From assembly GCA_028023455.1 (NCBI GenBank), contig JAQFVV010006704.1, forward strand, positions 216,501 through 280,500: a stretch of DNA of 64,000 nucleotides, read 5' to 3'. The DNA is from Epiperipatus broadwayi. Lineage: Eukaryota; Onychophora; Udeonychophora; Euonychophora; Peripatidae. How positions within the stretch are numbered: position 1 is the first letter of the stretch; the number at the start of each line of letters is the position of its first letter. Shown piece after piece: positions 26,840 to 39,295 of the stretch. The notes below the pieces were generated by a model that was not told where the DNA came from, searched no databases, and was given only the letters and a program-made list of their open reading frames with translations. The translations under genes were made by a program, and so were the position numbers.

Positions 26840-26900
26840 GAATATCCTGGCACCTTACTGATGACACCAGTAGCAGAAACTGGTCTGGGGTTGAGGATAT
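26840..26900 (+). ncRNA. Hammerhead ribozyme copy with damaged stem II
   Basis: The core strings CUGAUGA, GAAAC and GUC are intact. Distal stem I is AUAUCC/GGAUAU; relative to 26495-26556 a U-G pair has become C-G, so pairing is kept. Proximal stem I is ACCUUA/UGGGGU with two G-U pairs. Stem II reads CAC opposite GCA and keeps only one pair, so activity is doubtful. Stem III is ACUGGU, self-complementary if G-U pairs are allowed. Predicted cleavage is after 26885. Confidence 0.72.
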
Positions 26901-27060
26901 GGAACAAAGCTTGTTAAGAGTTTATTTTGTGAGCTCTATATATAACATTTGTAAATACAAGCTTATTAAATTAGGTCATGTGACATCTGATTTGATTTTC
27001 TTGTAATTTTGTTTCTTATTATTAAGGCTTTGGCAATTAATCTATTAATATATGATGTAT

Positions 27061-27075
27061 CTGAACTTAGTTCAG
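27061..27075 (+). other. Conserved family hairpin
   Basis: CTGAACTTAGTTCAG: perfect 6-bp stem, loop TTA, lying between the two plus-strand hammerheads and 133 nt before the second. Confidence 0.7.
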
Positions 27076-27207
27076 TCCAATAAAGCTATTTAAGTTAGAT
27101 CACTGGATTAGAAGACATATGGATGTCTGAAAATTCAGATTTTTTACTTAATAGTTATACATTAGATAAAGATCCGGGCTTATCCTGGTATGTTTAATTT
27201 AATGCTT

Positions 27208-27267
27208 GGATATCCTGGCACCTCACTGATGACACCAGTAGCAGAAACTGGTCTGGGTTGAGGATAT
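27208..27267 (+). ncRNA. Hammerhead ribozyme copy, downstream repeat
   Basis: Same layout as 26840-26900: CUGAUGA, CAC-CAGUA-GCA, GAAAC, UGGUC. Distal stem I is GAUAUCC/GGAUAUU; proximal stem I is ACCUCA opposite UGGG-U with one G lost. Stem II carries the same CAC change as the upstream copy, so both descend from one template. Predicted cleavage after 27253 lies 368 bp from that of the upstream copy. Confidence 0.72.
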
Positions 27268-27475
27268 TGTGCAAAGCTTGTTAAGAGCTTATTTTTCAAG
27301 CTCTATATATAATATAATTTGTTATATTTATGTTAAAAGATTTTCTGAATTATTATTTGTATATAATTAATTCTCTTAATTCCTGATATGAGTTCACACT
27401 CGTAGATAGCTTATCAGAGTACAAAGCTCATAACAAACTCTGGGGATTAATTTGATTGGTTACATAATATCATTT

Positions 27476-29340
27476 TCAACTATTATTAATTACATTGTAG
27501 AATGAAGATCTCTCCAAATTTAACCCAGTTTTTCTGATCTAAAACCTCTCTTTTCCATAATACACTACCATATTTACTTATTTCATTCATCCATCTCATA
27601 TGTGGTTAATTTTTATGTCTTTTACAATTTCCCAGGGTTAAACATAAAATTTCAACTGCCTATCTTTTATCCTGTCTTTTGGCAATATGACTGGCCCAGC
27701 TACATTTCTGTTTCTTAATTTTTTTAATGATGTCAGTAATAGCTCATTTGTTCTCTCACTCTTGTATTTTGCTTTTGATTTTTTTAAATCCTAATGTCTA
27801 CTTTCACATAGTTTGTTAAATGGTCTAAAGTGTCTGAATTGTTTTTCTGTTACGTGTCCAAATCTTATAACTAAGAACAGGTAAAACCCTTCAATCGGAT
27901 ACACGCAAGTACATTTCTTTCTAATGTTAAGTTATTTCTACCAAATTTTATGATTAATTTTATTCATTATGCTTTCATATGCATTAATAATCTGACCAAA
28001 ACATTTGTAATTATTATATTTTTCTAATTTATGATTATCAATTTTTATTTTCTTTTGAAAAAATCTATTGAGCATTTGTTTAGTTTTTTTTTTTAAACAT
28101 TTATCTTTAGTTCTATCTTTCTACTTTCATCTGATAACTCTTGCAACATTTCCTAAAACTGTCAAGTATTATTTGCAAAAACAGTCATATCAACTACAAA
28201 ATGGATGACTAAAATAAATTCCATTTATTTTTAATCACTTCACTTTCCATTTTAATGCACAAAATACTTCTAAAATTGCTATAATATGTTTTGGAGATAA
28301 AGAATCACTTTTAAATACACCTTTCTCAATGTTAATCTTCTTGGTATTCCAATGTAATCTAACCACATCTTGATGATCCAATGCTTTAATCATTCTAGAA
28401 ATGATTATCCAGTCAAGTGTCTTTCAATAATACATAAAGAATAATAGCAACTTATATTCATTGTTTCTTTCCATGACTTCTTTCAATAATTGGTTATGAT
28501 ACAGAGACAAAACTACCTGCAAATCTAGTTTGATCTCTGTATAGTTTTGAATTCAATGTTCACTGTAAATTTTTGTAATTATGTTAGTAAGAGTTTTGTA
28601 TAGAAATGATAGAAAATTGATTGGTCTGTAATTTATAATATCTACTTCATTCATTGCCTTTCTTAAATATCAACATTACTGCAGAATAATTTTAATCATT
28701 TGATACATTTATCATTTAGATATTTGGTATATAACTTTGCCAACAATTCTTTGTAGAAAAGAATATGTCGACTTTTGGAATCAACTTTTTTTCAAAATGT
28801 ACAAAATTATCAATATCCCTTTTGATATTAGACAATTCTTCCAATTCATGCAATGTTTCTTCCCTTGAAAATGATATGCAGTTGTAAACACCTACACTGT
28901 GACCTAATCCAAAAAATTCTTAACACCTTCAACATTTGCATACAAACTGTTGCATTAGCAGGTAATTTTATTGCATCCAGGATATAAGATCCACAATTTA
29001 ATTTTGTCTAGCATGATTGTAAATATCTATAAAATAACAAAAAAGTCATGCACACACATTCATTTGCGTCTTAAAAAAATTCAATTGATATTTTAGTGAA
29101 GATCTATCATGCAACTGAGAAGAAAGGTCATACTTTATCTTAGCAATTAAAATCCAATAAACTGCTCAATGTCAATTCATGTGTATGAATAAGCACTCAT
29201 AACACATTCATTTTGTATAAACATAAACACACAGTAACAACACATTGTCAACACACAAAGTGGTTATTAGGAATGGCCTGCTTGATTACTATAAAGCTAA
29301 AAGATGACTCATGAGCTTGGAGTTAGCAGAAGTCTTCTTT
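27476..29340 (-). pseudogene. RTE-like LINE copy 1, internally deleted
   Basis: Aligned by eye with the copies at 35096-37260 and 40365-41924. The 3' end (27477-27520) matches the CCACTGCAGGATGAAGG-type tail. Reverse-transcriptase palm and thumb remnants run to about 28760. The next recognisable block (28790-28900) already corresponds to the endonuclease N-terminus of the 47166-48845 copy (landmark GAAAATGATATGCAGTTG, compare GAAAATGATCTACAGTTG near 48342). Nearly all of the endonuclease and linker are therefore missing. 28910-29340 is the 5' leader. There are many stops and frameshifts; no open frame of useful length remains. The family normally encodes one endonuclease plus reverse transcriptase protein acting by target-primed reverse transcription. 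Confidence 0.7.
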
Positions 29341-29361
29341 CTGTGCCATATTCCTATAACT

Positions 29362-29863
29362 ATAAAAATATGTGTTTATGTTTAAATCTTCTTAACAATT
29401 TGGGTTAGAAGCAAAAGAGTTGTACCTTTTTCTTCTAATTAACCTTGGGGCAAAAGAATTATATTACATTATTAGACAAACCTTGTTTAGTCTCAAGACT
29501 GTTAATTACTAAGTGATGGTTTCCTATCAACATCAAATGTAAAGTTTTTTCTGATTGCTTAAATCCATAAAAATATTTTATTTCACATATGCAACTCTCT
29601 GGGAAGGATAAATTTTATTTATAGAATATCAAGAAAATATACAAGCCTTCTGAATCCTCATGCCTATAAAAATAGTTGCTTAAGTGTGGATTTAAATCCT
29701 TATAACATCTTCAGGTAAAAATGAAAGATCTTTTTTCTAATTAAATTTAGGACAACATAGCTATTTATACATTACTAGAGAAAATGTGCTTAGCTTCAAT
29801 ATTTTTAATAAATAATTGATAGTTTCCTGGCAACAGCAAATGTAAAGTTATCTTTGATTGTTT
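29362..29863. repeat. Diverged direct repeat, period about 304 bp
   Basis: 29362-29560 recurs at 29666-29863. Landmarks are TATAAAAATA, CTTTTTTCTAATTAA and related strings, ACATTATTAGA/ACATTACTAGA, and GTTTCCT followed by CAA and AAATGTAAAGTT. It lies immediately upstream (in LINE sense) of RTE-like copy 1 and may be a duplicated promoter or leader segment, or an unrelated older repeat. Confidence 0.6.
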
Positions 29864-30340
29864 ATATACATTTAATCTCCTAATTTCTATTATTTACATC
29901 ATAATAAATCCATGAAATTATTTAATTTAATATATATATATAATAGAACATGAAAGATAAGTAAAAATTTGGAATGATAAAATATCTGAATGCTAGTTAT
30001 ATAAATATAAAGCCCTAGATATGCTTCACAAATGAAAAAATGAAAACTGTAATAAAAAGCATTTGAAGAATGATGTTTATCAAGTATTAATTTTTCATTT
30101 TTAAATAGATTTTGCGTTGGAAGACAAAACATTTATATAAACTAGATCATAGAAATTGTATAGTTTTAATTATTTGATAAATATATTAATATGTGCATAA
30201 AATATTGAAATATACAGATATACATTATTTAATAATTAATCTTATTATTATACATTACATATACTTAAATATAAATCATAAAATAAAAATGCATATTTGA
30301 ATTTTTATTCTTTTAATATATTTCATTCTTATTTTGGCTT

Positions 30341-33300
30341 TTATGATATTTAACATATTTGCTATAAATGTTAGAGGTTTTAACTCAATTTCAATGGCTT
30401 CAAAGGTCAAACTTTCACATTGCATGTTTTGGTGTGGCTTTTCTTGTTAATAAACATCTTAATTTTTCAAATCTCAGAATATTGCATTTGGATCAAGAAT
30501 TTTTAATGATCAATATTACACTTATGCTAAAAATGAATTTCACTTTGCACATTCATTATTTAATAAGAATAATGCACTTCTTTTTTCAAACTTCTCTCCT
30601 ATAATTCTTTTAGAAGATTTCAATATGCATTACTCTACTTTTAATAATAAATTACTTCATCCTTTCAACAAAAACTCTTTTATATGGTGAAGGATGCTTT
30701 TCACTTAATTCTTTCTCCTTTTATAGTTGCAGCACTACATCTTTAATTGATCTCTGCTTTTATTCCCCTGAGATTCATTTTGACATTCAAGCAAAGTTAC
30801 AGCTGGTTCCATTTACTGATCATCTTGCAATGCTTGTTTCCTTAAACATTGATACTTCTCTTTGTGATCAGTTGCATCATTCCTTGACCATTAGGCTTCT
30901 CAACAAATCAGCTGCTCCTGCTTCAATTCTTTCTGAGGTCTACATTTTTTTAACAAAATTAATATTTTATCATTGCCTGCTTTATCAGCATTTTTTTTGG
31001 TGGCATACTTAGTTCTATAATAAACTCTTATATTAGGACTTCCAGAGGACCAAAATTTTAGCTAAAACAGCTTGATGATATTTCTATAAAAATGGCCAAG
31101 CTTTCATCTTCTGACTCATTGTTATATCAAATTATGGAGCTTAAGGTGCAGTATATTGATACTCAAAAAAACTTGCACAATACATTACTACAAAGTGTTC
31201 AAAAATATTCTTGCAACAGTATCACAACTAGACAAAAAGTTATATAAGGTGAGTTTTGGGTGGGTCTTCTTGTTCTATTCCACTTATGCTCATCTTAAAT
31301 AATAAGCAGTTTTCTGGGCCTGAAATTCTAATAGAAATTTGTAATTACTTTAAAAATAAACTTCAAGTGAAGTATTTCAAAATTGGAGATTTTTGGAATA
31401 AGTCTAACACTACTTTGCAGCATGTCATTTCTGATGATATGATTATTCAAAAAATTAAATATTTGTCTAAAAGTACTCATCCTGGGGTTCATGGAACTCC
31501 ATATTTGTTCTACTACATCTTTCATATTTGACTGTACTGATACTGCATAAGCTTCTTGATCTTTTAGGTGGTGATTTTATAAATCTTCCAGATCTTTATC
31601 CTGTAGCAATGGTACCTTTTCTTCAGAAACACTTAAATCTCTCTCCATTAATTAATATTTGGCCTATTTCAATGACTCCTCTTCTAATTAAAATTTTGGA
31701 ATCTTTAGTCAATGACAAAATTCAACAGCATATTTATTCTCACATTTCAGATTTTCAATTTGACAAAAAAGGACAGTCAACTAGGGTAGCAGTTCAGCAC
31801 TTTCTTCTACTTGTTGAACATGTTCAGCATTATAACAAAGCTAAACATGTTGTTATTCAGCTTGACTTTTCTTCAGCTTTTGACTGTGTAATTCCTTCTG
31901 TTTATTTAGAACATTGCAGGATTACCAAGTTCCTTATCCCTACATCAGAATCATTGGAAATCTTTTTAATAGGTCAATTTTTATGTCACTTAATGAAAAA
32001 CTCTCTGAAGGTTTTTGACCTCATATGTCAGTTCCTCAGGGATCTCCTCTTGCAACACTATGACTCATTACATATATTAATCATTTACTCATGCAGATTC
32101 AGACTCATCTACCTGGAGTTTATGTTCCTGCTCTTAAACAAATTATTCATCACATTTCATATGTTGATTATGTTTCAGTTTTTCTTCCAAATAAAAGTTT
32201 TCTTCCAGTTCTATTATGTATCTTGGATTCATTTAGTAAAACACAATATTATGATTAATGCTACTAAGTCTGTGATGTGGACTATAAAATCAGGCTCATT
32301 TGTAACTTCAACTTTTGCAGCAAAACCTCAGTCTTGTTTTGGCTTTTCAATTTTTCTTTCATGCTCATGCATAATAAGACATATTCAAAATATTATTTTG
32401 AAGAAAACTAAAAAAATAGTCACATCTTTGATCAATATTAATATATCTCTTCCAGAAAAAGTCTCACTACTTAACTCTTTTGTTTATTCGAGAAGTTAGA
32501 TATTATCTTCCTATAATCAAGCCAACTAAATGCTTTGAAAGGAACATGAACTCATTATGTTCTAAGCTCTTATGGAAAGGTAAAGTAGTTGCCATTGGTA
32601 TTTCAAAAGCACAAATGCCAAAGACACTTAATGGACTTGGATTACATTCTGTATCGACCTTATAACTTCAGAAAACAATTTCCCTTTTTTGTTACACCTC
32701 TTTAAAAATTTCTCAAATGTCTCTTCCTATAATCTTTGACCCCACAGATACTCCTTCTCCAATGAAAAGTTATTGGATGTGGGGGTTGTACAAGCTTCTA
32801 CATAAAATGTTATCTGGTGCTCAAATTCCAATTGATGTTAGATTAAACTTGTGGGATGGTTACAAATTAAAGTACCCAAATATCAACTCACTTCCAATTT
32901 CTTTGGGTGTTTTAAATGTAGCTTTATTTAAAAAAGCTAAACTTCTTTTTATTAAACCTAAGCATATTGACTTTATTATCAAGCTTAACTTATCTTCTCT
33001 TCCTACATCTTTTTTTCTTGTTACATCAAAAGGCTTTTGCAATATTTCATCATATTGTCAACTGTGTGGGTTATATGATAAGACAATTTCACATATACTC
33101 TATGTTTGTCCCACATTTAAAATCCATTAGAGCTTTTATTGTATCTAATGTCTCTTTAGACTTCAGGGATGCTTCATCAATCTTGAATGCACTAAAACTT
33201 GGTTCCTTTGCAGTGATTAGATTGTCTATTTTTCTTTCATTTTCCACTTGGCTAACAAGATGTAAATTAATTTTTGGTTATCTACATAATTTGGCTTTAT

Positions 33301-33558
33301 CAGGTTTCATTGATTTTCTTCATCAAGCAAAGATCAGAGATTCAAAGCTTTCTCCACCTTCTTTCTATTCATATGGATACATGGGTTAAGGTTGCTTTCC
33401 CATCTTAATAATTTTCTGTTTCAAAATTTAGTACTTAACACTTTTTGAATTTTTTCATAAATATTATCAAAGACTTTTTTCAGTTATTTACTTATTGTAT
33501 ACATGATTTATCATATTTATAATCTTTTTTGATTAATAAATTTATTTTAAGAAAAAAC
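30341..33558 (+). pseudogene. Decayed LINE with AP endonuclease, RT and CCHC finger
   Basis: An endonuclease start is visible at 30365 (INVRGFNSISM). Further endonuclease blocks are ILLEDFNMHYS near 30605 (decayed GDFN) and TSLIDLCFYS ... PFTDHLAM near 30750-30835. Reverse transcriptase follows: PISMTPLLIKILESLVNDKI near 31668, SDFQFDKKGQSTRVAVQH near 31750 and VIQLDFSSAFDCV near 31855. The SVPQGSPLATL and SYVDYVSV blocks (32020-32180) lie in another frame, and the catalytic YxDD is damaged to YVDY. The C-terminal zinc-knuckle-like CQLCGLYDKTISHILYVC (C-x2-C-x8-H-x4-C) is at about 33056-33109. AATAAA near 33535 and an A-rich end close it. Frameshifts and stops break it into at least five pieces. 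The C-terminal CCHC suggests an L1/Tx1-like or related clade; I cannot assign it firmly. Confidence 0.82.
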
Positions 33559-35095
33559 AAAGATTAAAATCAGTTTCAAAATTTTAGCAAATATTTTTTT
33601 TATTTTTATAATTGCATCAATTAATTAGGTTTGTTTTAAGTTTTTTATTTAATCGCCACAAATTGACATCACAGATCTTATAATAAAATGAAAAAAAAAG
33701 TTTGAAGTTATTTAGGTTAGTATAGGATTAATCGTTAGGTAATAATATATATATATATACCATTAAGCATCACATGATCACATTTCCTATACTAGCACAT
33801 TAATTGTTGATAAACAGAGCAATACTGTATGGAGAGTTTTGCTCTGTTTAATATATATATAGAATGATTGGTGGATTTTTAAAAAGGTTTTTTTTTTTCA
33901 AAATAATTTCTAGATTTTGATAATCCAGCAACATCTTACTCTATAAGGCATCAGAAAATACATTTGATATCATGAATGGATATAATATTTGCATATATAC
34001 TTTTTAAAAATATGAATATAAATTCATAAGAATTTTTATCGTAAGACTAATCACAATTCTTTTGAATTGTATTTGATACTACAGTTGAAGCAATTCTAAC
34101 AGATTATTATAAACTTTCTTGCTTATGTAATGTTTTCCATTTTAAATGTCATTTTCAATATGAATAACAATTTTACTAACCTAGGTAAATCGTTTTAGAT
34201 ACCTTGCTACATTTACTTTATTATTTATACTCACTTTTAGAACAACTATCATTTTTTGTTTTTTTTCTTTCTTTTTTTTTTTTTAATTTTTCCATCTACC
34301 TTATTTTTCATGATTATAATTTTTTTCTGTTGTTTTATAACTTTATACATATATAAATAGTTTTTTTTATTTTACTTCAAATTAATATCTCAAAAATATC
34401 CAAATATTTTTATTCATATATTATTTTTTTCTGTCTTTTTTCCTGAAGATCTTTGTGTATCTTTGAAGCATTGCAATCATTTGGCTTAAAGTAATTGTGG
34501 ATAGCTACAAGATTCACTAGACATTTTTATGTTTCATTGAAGGTAAAAACTTGCACTAAAATGTATTTCAATATATTAATTCCAATAAAAATTTCTAGAT
34601 GTCAATATTATACAAAGAAAAGTAAGAGCAAAACAAAGTTGGTATGCTTTCAAATGAAAGCTAACTGTTTTTATTTGTTTTTGTATGAGCTCAGATTTAG
34701 TTTAAATTTTGTAATTTAAAATCATGCATATACTATATTTTGTTAATATATTTATTTTTATTTTTGTAAAATTAAATAAAATATTTTATTGGCAATAATG
34801 TCAAGACTCATAATTTATTTAAACATATTTTTATTTAAATTCATATTAGCATTCCATATTAATTTAGTACTTATTATACTTCATATCAGATTATTTAGAA
34901 ATCTACAATAAAAAATTGAAAAATTGTAATAAATTTAATACTCAATATAGGCTGCTCTTGCTATATTATCTCAAATTCAGTATGTAAAAACTGCAATTTT
35001 CCTAATAGAACTATTCTAAATAAACATTAAGTAAAGCAGTTATAATCAATTATTTTACTTTATACATATGAATTATCTTTCTCCATCTTTCTCTC
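33559..35095. other. Unassigned A+T-rich DNA between two LINEs
   Basis: Apart from the short hammerhead-family derivative at 33759-33850, no feature is recognised. Poly(T) runs are frequent near 34250-34350. Confidence 0.45.
33759..33850. mobile_element. Short foldback derivative of the 456-bp hammerhead family
   Basis: Begins ACCATTAAGCATCACATGAT and continues as the outer arm of the 45679-46890 element as far as AAACAGAGCA. It then jumps to the inverted arm (ATACTGTATGGAGAG, GCTCTGTTTA). The hammerhead and the body are missing, leaving a 10-bp stem, TAAACAGAGC/GCTCTGTTTA. (TA)n lies on both sides, so the target was a TA repeat or such repeats belong to the ends. Confidence 0.75.
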
Positions 35096-37260
35096 TCTCA
35101 TCATCACCACCATTTTTAACTATTATCAATCCACTGCAGAATAGGGGTCTCTCCAAGTTCAATCTTTCTCCAATACTATTCTCTTGTCTCTACATCACCT
35201 GGCTCATCCATCAATCTCACATGTCACATTTTTTAGATCTTTTACAGACTTTTGAAATACAGTTTAATATTTCAACTGTCCATATATTATCATCTCTTCT
35301 TGAAATATGTCCAGCCCAACTCCATTTCAGTATCTTAATTCTTTTGAGGATTTTCTTAACACTTGTTTGATTCTCTCATCCATATATTTCATGTTTGATT
35401 TCTTCTTGTTACTCTTAACATGAATCTCTCCATATTTTATTAAGCAGTATGAAATCTCTGTATTATTCTTTTGTTAAGTGTCCAAGTCTCAGATCTATAG
35501 GTAAAAACTGATAAAACATATTTATTAAAATCTTTTCTTTTCAAGCAGGCTGACATATTTTCTTTAAATATTGTGTGTTTTCTCCCAAAATCGCCATAAC
35601 CAAGTTGAATTCTATTATTAATTATTTGCATTAAGCTTCCATTTGTATTAATAATCTGATTAAGGTATTTATATTTATTAATTTCTTCTAATTCACTATT
35701 GTCAATCTTTATTTTTGGTTTTAAGAAAATCCATGGAACATTATTTTAGTCTTTTTAATGTTTTACCTTTAGTCCTACTTTTTTATCTGATAACTTTTGC
35801 AACATTTCCCAAAGCTCTAAATAATTATTGACAAAAACAATTACATCATCTGCAAAATCTAAATGACTTAAATAATTTCCAAATATTTTTACTGTCTTAG
35901 CTTTCTAGTTTAATCCACAAAATACTTTTTGCAAAACTGCTCTAAAACGTTTTGGAGATGTGGAGTCACTTTGTTATATACCCTTCTTAATGCTAATCTT
36001 CTTAGTAACAGTATGTAATCTATTTGTTGCTGTTATACTTTTATAAAAAAAATCTTCAGAATATAATAATATCCTGGTTCTATATCTTGATGACCTCAAT
36101 GCTTTGATCACTGAAGAAATACTTATAGAATTAAATGCCTTTTCATAATATACAAATCCAAAACATGATAGCAACTCATATTTATTGGTCTTTTTATAAT
36201 TTCTCTTAATATTTGGATATGATCCACTACACTAAACTACTTTTAAATTCTTATTTTTTTGGTTAGTTAAAATCAAAAGTACACAGCAGATGAGTTGTAA
36301 TTATCTTGTTAAAAAATTTGTGTAGAACTAATAAAACGCTGACAAGTCTATAATTTTTAATATCTTCTTTATCACTTTTTTTTAATATTAATATTAATAC
36401 TGCATTCTTTCGACCAATTAGTATATGTTTCTTATTTGAAAATTTGGTATACAACTTTGCCAAAATGTTTTTATTTCTTCACATGCTTCTTTTAAATATC
36501 GATTATAATTCCATCATTTGCTGAAGCTTTTTTCTTCTTCATAAATTTAATTGCATGTCTCACTTATTCATTTTTAAATCACATGCAATTCAGATGATAT
36601 AGTAGTTGAAGGAGATTTTTTTCCTTGTTCTTTACTGCTACATAATTTTTGATAGATCTTTTCTATATATTTAATGATGTCATCTATTTTTTTAGCATTA
36701 GTTTCATCTTTTTTTCTTATTTCAAAATAAGTTTCCTATCAATACCCAAATTATGTTTTATACTCTTAAGACTTTTATTCTCTTCTATAGCTTTCTTTGA
36801 TACTTTCTTATATTATTATCAACTCTTTTTTGCATTATTTTATAAAATTTTATTAGTGCATTATATATATATATTCTGTGTTTTTTTTTTTTCATAAATT
36901 GTCTAGTCTCAGAAATTTTATTGGTCAATTGCTGCTTTTATGTACCAGTTCCTTTTGTTGCAATTTTTAAAAGTATATCAATTATCTTCTTATTGATCTA
37001 TCTTATGTGTGCTTTTATAAAGACATTTCTACATATAAAATTATTTTTCAGACATTTTATTAAAACTATGCTTAGTATTAGTCTATAATAAATATTTCCA
37101 CTACTAGATTCTTTATTTTTATTTTTATTTTTATGAATCACTTTCATATCCTCATTACAGGTTTTAAAGATATCTACTGATCTTATCATCATAATCTTTG
37201 TGTTTTTATACTTAACCATAATTACATGTTTTTGTATTTTGTTCTTTATCTTTTGTTTTA
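35096..37260 (-). pseudogene. RTE-like LINE copy 2, 5'-truncated
   Basis: The 3' tail is (ATC)n-like at 35098-35108, then ACTATTATCAATCCACTGCA. Going upstream on the minus strand: C-terminal block CLKRKDFNKYVLSVFTY then SETWTLNKRIIQRF near 35445-35600. Next is the RT palm FVYYEKAFNSISISSVIKAL near 36090-36150, where the family usually has DYEKAFDS, so the catalytic Asp is replaced. NAVLILILKKSDKEDIKNYR lies near 36350-36410. Linker and distal endonuclease remnants continue to about 37260. Many stops and frameshifts; not functional. Confidence 0.78.
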
Positions 37261-37289
37261 ATGAAAAGTTTTGAAATCTTATATATTTT

Positions 37290-37440
37290 CATCTTAAAAT
37301 GAGCTGTCATAAGTATGTCTAAGATTATTGCTATTTTCTTCCATTAATCCTGTAGCATATAACTTTACTCTCTACATATTTGATATACAAATCAAATAAA
37401 AAAGGAGATAACACATAACCTAACTTCTTTACCAAAGTCA
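37290..37440 (-). pseudogene. Out-of-order RTE-like RT fragment
   Basis: The minus strand reads GYVLSPFLFDLYIKYVES, then in another frame GLMEENSNNLRHTYDS. These correspond to the RT blocks GCVLSPxLFNLY and NNLRYADD of the family, with the YADD site lost. In an intact copy this segment lies between the palm and thumb, so here it is misplaced upstream of copy 2. It is either a separate truncated insertion or a rearranged part of copy 2. Confidence 0.6.
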
Positions 37441-39187
37441 AATTAATTTTTATTTTCATAGATTCTTTTAACAATAGTTTTTAGTATCATAAGAGGTTTT
37501 TTTTTATATACAAAATGAAATGTTTAATTTTATATATATATATATAACTTTCACATTCTAGAATGATGCATTGATGTTATCGATAAATAATGTTTTCTTT
37601 CTTTTAAAAGATATTATTACAAATAATTCTCTTTTCACTTCACAAAGAGATGACTCAATGAAAATAATTCTGAAACTAAATTCATATTAGTTTAGAGATA
37701 TAAATAAATTTCTCTTAAAAAAATCAAATTTTGCTTTGCATTGTTAAATCATATTTTAAAATGATTGCTATAAGATTTAAACTACATAAGAAAATATTTT
37801 ATAAAGCTTATTCTAGTCAAGATACAATTGTTAAGTGCCTTATATATATATATATACATGATCCAATTTAACAGTTCTACAAAACAAACTTAAAAACAAT
37901 AATAATCTGTACAATTTTTTATTATTAAATATATTTATGATGTCTTTCATTTAAATCTTTACTGAGATGATATTTTCTGTAATCTCATGTGTAAATACGT
38001 TAATATTTGATTTATTAATTATTTTTAGTAGTTTCATTATTTTGTAATTTCAAATTTTATAAAAATATATAATAAATGTGTTATTTCACATTTAATCAAT
38101 TTAAAAGTTTGTTTTTATCTTGCTAAACAATCGGACTTCGCAGTTTGATTTTTTTTATTCAGTTGATTATATTTCTGGATAAAATAATTTTCTTTAATTA
38201 TACGGTTTAAAATTTTTTTTATATAAATTCTATTTTACTAATAATATAAAAAGTGAGACGAGGGAAATTATAAAAATGTCACAATTAAACTATTGTTGAA
38301 AATCAGTTCAGATACCAATTTGGCAAATTAACAATTTTGTGAATGAGTCTCTCAATTACATATTCACTTAACTATTCAAGCAGTTTTAAAATTAAAATTC
38401 TGAAAGACAAAAGAACAAAACGTGTAAATTGCAAGAATCCCATTTGGAAAAAAAATTAATTAAAAGTGCAGAGGGGAGGAGAATAAAGAAAAAAAAAGGA
38501 TAAATTAAAGAGATTTCTTTTGTTTACGATTATTGCTATAATTATTGTGAGAATTTACAGTTGCCTCTTTTAAGAGTGTTGATAAATATTCTCAGGCTAG
38601 AGAAATCAAGGACTTCTCTTCTGGGAACACCCTCTCATCTTAGTTGCACTGATGTTGTGTGAGAAATTATCATCTGCAGAAATGAGTGAGACCAGCCAGC
38701 TAGCCAAGGGTGTTTGAATATAAAAGAGGACAGTTGTGATTCATACAAAACCTATGGAGGAAAGTCAAACCTATGAACTTTGAAATATTGATGACAGTCT
38801 GATAGCCACCAAGTAATTTTGAAGTAGAAGGTCAATGCCAATTTAATTCCTTTTAACAGTGGTGCAATAAGAGAGATAACTTCATTCAATTGATATAGCA
38901 AAGTATAATTAGAGACTCAATTAGGTTTTTTTTATAATATAAGCTACTTTATAGTGGAAATCTTCAACAATAGTGTTGGGTTTATTTGATTAATCTATCT
39001 AGTTATATATTTATCTTTATACTAGAGTAGTTATTAATTTTTGACATGATTTTTGGAATAGGCTTTTATGTTATTTTATTTTAAATTGTGTTGTTTATAA
39101 TCTTTATTATTATACATCTGCGTACGTGGATTTTGATCTCAAGATGGTGAATAGATTGATCTTTGGGAAAATAAAAGAAGGGAAAGG

Positions 39188-39295
39188 TAAATGTGGCCAT
39201 AAGACATAAAGACACTTATGTAATTGAGGTAATGTAAAAGTAAAATATGGCCATAAGACCCTTATGCCATAATTGACTGGTCCAGAGTTAATTTA
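39188..39295. repeat. Two-copy short tandem repeat, period 54 bp
   Basis: TGGCCATAAGAC and flanking bases at 39194 recur at 39248, with GTAAA just upstream and CTTATG just downstream in both copies. Confidence 0.6.

Larger units (their letters stand above)
26403..27311. mobile_element. Hammerhead-bearing retrozyme-like element, 909 bp
   Basis: Flanked by the perfect 13-bp duplication ATATAATTTGTTA (26390-26402 and 27312-27324), so the whole block inserted as one unit. The left part carries a minus-strand hammerhead (26495-26556). The right part carries two plus-strand hammerheads (26840-26900 and 27208-27267) whose predicted cleavage points are 368 bp apart, giving one 368-nt monomer. The left part is an inverted partial copy of the right (for example GTCACATGACCTAATTTAAT near 26412 and its complement near 26968). 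The inverted end resembles the 5' inversions of Penelope-type elements and twin priming. No protein is encoded, so an enzyme in trans is implied. Confidence 0.82.

Noticed and set aside
34495-34719. Open frame of 74 aa
   Set aside because: No recognisable domain; starts and ends in unassigned DNA.
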